Both the position numbers and the translations under genes were made by a program. Under the pieces are notes generated by a model. The model saw only the letters and a program-made list of their open reading frames with translations, was not told where the DNA came from and made no database searches. DNA of 64,000 bases from assembly GCA_963807975.1 (NCBI GenBank), contig CAWEDV010000005.1, positions 314,279 through 378,278 of the forward strand, given 5' to 3'. Of this stretch, positions 62,808 through 64,000 are shown piece after piece. This stretch comes from JAACFF01 sp963807975 (lineage in GTDB: Bacteria; Chloroflexota; Anaerolineae; Promineifilales; Promineifilaceae). Each line of letters starts with the position of its first letter. Within the stretch, counting starts at the first letter, position 1.

Positions 62808-64000
62808 TCAAATCATCTCAAATTCGTGCTCGGCAAACATGACCAAGATTTGCAGCCTTAATTCGCTGGACACATTGCTCATCTGTTTCGTGTTGGCTAC
62901 CCAGGCATGCAGCATGTAGCTGATGCTTGACCCGCTGAAGTCAGTGACAAGAACATTGGGCTGCGGCCGTTCCAAGACATAGGCATGGTTGCCTGCTGTT
63001 TCCAGTAGTGCCTCGATTACGGCTTGCGGATCATCTTTAGCGCCGGCGTTAACCGGGATACTGATACGTTTTCTTTTTGTGCCCTCTTTTTCCGAATAAT
63101 TGGTCAAGACATCACCGAGCAGCTGTCCATTGGGCACAATAAGCTGCACGTTGTCCTTTGTGCGAATGCGTGTGGAACGCAGGCGGATATCTTCGACGAT
63201 ACCACTGGCGCGCGAGGTGACAATCTCGTCACCAGGTACCAAGCTGCGCTCAAAGAGCAGGATAAATCCGCTAACGAAGTTGTTGACCAGCTCTTTCATA
63301 CCGAAACCGAGCCCGACGGATAGTCCGCCAAGGACCACGGCCACGGCCGTTAAATCAACACCAGCAACAAGTAAGCCGACCAAAACCCCAAAAACAATCA
63401 CTAAATAGCCGCTGAAAGTGGCTACGATGGGGATAATGGAAGGATCGGTATCCATACGGGGCAGGACGACATCACGCAGCAAGCCGCGTACATAACGACC
63501 GAGCAGGACAAAGATATAGACAATCACCAGGCCGCCTAGCAGCGCGCCAACCGTCACAACAATGCCCTTGCCCAGGTTGAGCTGGTAGGCCAAAATGCCA
63601 TCCAGGATGCCAACCAGATGCAGCAGGGCTAATAAAATGAAAGTCGGACGCAAAATCTGGTCTTGCCAAAGATGGATCTTTTCCGGCTTCATCAGCATCT
63701 GGATCAGACCGCTTAACAAGCGGTAGACAAGCCATAAGCCAACAAAGGATAAAAGATAATCGATGATGCCGTGCGGCTGCTTAAACTGTTGTAAAACACG
63801 AACGACACCCTTGCCTGCTAGCCAGAGAGAAATTGGCAGCACAACCAAGCGGGTCAGATCCAGCACATTACGCAGCCAAGGCGCGTAGGTAAAGGTGGTT
63901 CCTTTACTCACTGCCTTATCGATGCGCTTGAGGATGGCTTTCAATATCCGGGCCAGGATCAAGCCCAAGATTATTATGAAGACCAGGGCGATGATCTCTG
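62808..64000 (-). CDS. MscS-family mechanosensitive channel, partial at right edge
   Basis: The frame is open to the window edge: in-frame codons 64000-63969 continue a hydrophobic helix (IIALVFIIILGLIL), so the start is probably outside; a TTG at 63968 is a poor start. At least 397 codons are seen. Four or five helices lie upstream of the pore segment VVLGGLSVGLGFGMKELVNNFVSGFILLFERS, the Gly/Ala-rich TM3 and the following beta domain of MscS (GDEIVTSRASGIVEDIRLRSTRIRT, IVPNGQLL). It has more helices than Escherichia coli MscS, closer to YnaI/YbdG-like proteins. The role is osmotic-shock release of solutes. Confidence 0.9.
   Translation of the reverse strand, partial: EIIALVFIIILGLILARILKAILKRIDKAVSKGTTFTYAPWLRNVLDLTRLVVLPISLWLAGKGVVRVLQQFKQPHGIIDYLLSFVGLWLVYRLLSGLIQMLMKPEKIHLWQDQILRPTFILLALLHLVGILDGILAYQLNLGKGIVVTVGALLGGLVIVYIFVLLGRYVRGLLRDVVLPRMDTDPSIIPIVATFSGYLVIVFGVLVGLLVAGVDLTAVAVVLGGLSVGLGFGMKELVNNFVSGFILLFERSLVPGDEIVTSRASGIVEDIRLRSTRIRTKDNVQLIVPNGQLLGDVLTNYSEKEGTKRKRISIPVNAGAKDDPQAVIEALLETAGNHAYVLERPQPNVLVTDFSGSSISYMLHAWVANTKQMSNVSSELRLQILVMFAEHEFEMI

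Noticed and set aside
1..64000. CRISPR arrays, insertion sequences, integrases, toxin-antitoxin or restriction systems
   Set aside because: I looked for these across the window and found no repeat-spacer array, transposase motif or paired inverted-repeat ends.

Overview
The window reads as chromosomal DNA of a free-living, menaquinone-using bacterium with a single-membrane or Chloroflexota-like envelope. I infer Chloroflexota (an Anaerolineae/Caldilineae-type lineage). The supporting signs are many lipoproteins with acidic or Thr/Pro-rich linkers, a T-box leader in front of valS, an 11-bp direct-repeat PHO box of the Gram-positive style, several large GT-C-like membrane proteins, and no LPS or outer-membrane genes. 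The lineage is inference and no marker gene here proves it. I see no phage, IS element, CRISPR array or plasmid signature. Two genes run off the ends: a PstA-position protein on the left and an MscS channel on the right.

Layout. 1-5402 (minus): a phosphate-starvation unit, phoB-phoR-pstS-pstC and then a PstA-position gene whose N-terminal membrane helix is followed by PstS-like substrate-binding sequence; a four-repeat PHO box lies in front of pstS. 5534-14420: acyl-CoA ligase, alpha/beta hydrolase, PIG-L deacetylase, acpS, a lipoprotein, an XdhC-type protein, an ABC-2 exporter pair and a glutamine-cyclotransferase lipoprotein. 14607-18280: a tandem GNAT protein and a NitT/TauT-type ABC importer. 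18349-26324: a TetR regulator with its own operator overlaps the start of a menaquinone operon, menF-menD-menB-menE-menH, with menA convergent; menC is not present. 26390-43862: HAD phosphatase, SRPBCC protein, two large GT-C-like membrane proteins, a secreted beta-rich protein, lysS and greA, a SagB-type nitroreductase, DDAH-like hydrolase, scpA, a GH4 glycosidase paired with an ADP-ribosylglycohydrolase, a TauE/SafE permease and small membrane proteins.

43963-55275: a T-box riboswitch with its promoter and terminator in front of valS, then a DUF971 protein, phzF, a DinB-fold protein (convergent), lysA, a 7TM-GAF-HTH membrane protein that looks like a one-component regulator, ftsH, and a membrane-anchored Ser/Thr kinase. 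55552-55835: a two-tRNA operon (His-GTG, Arg-TCG) with a good promoter and a 3' hairpin. 56070-64000 (minus): a three-part membrane phosphodiesterase fusion, a short remnant of an ABC-2 permease C-terminus, a patatin-like lipoprotein, an ABC-2 exporter pair and an MscS channel.

The most unusual items are the PstA/PstS chimera at the left edge, the 4-TM/phosphodiesterase/Yip1-like fusion, the 7TM-GAF-HTH protein, the permease-tail remnant beside the patatin gene, and the GH4/ADP-ribosylglycohydrolase pair. None is a proven new system. All functional statements rest on reading motifs by eye.
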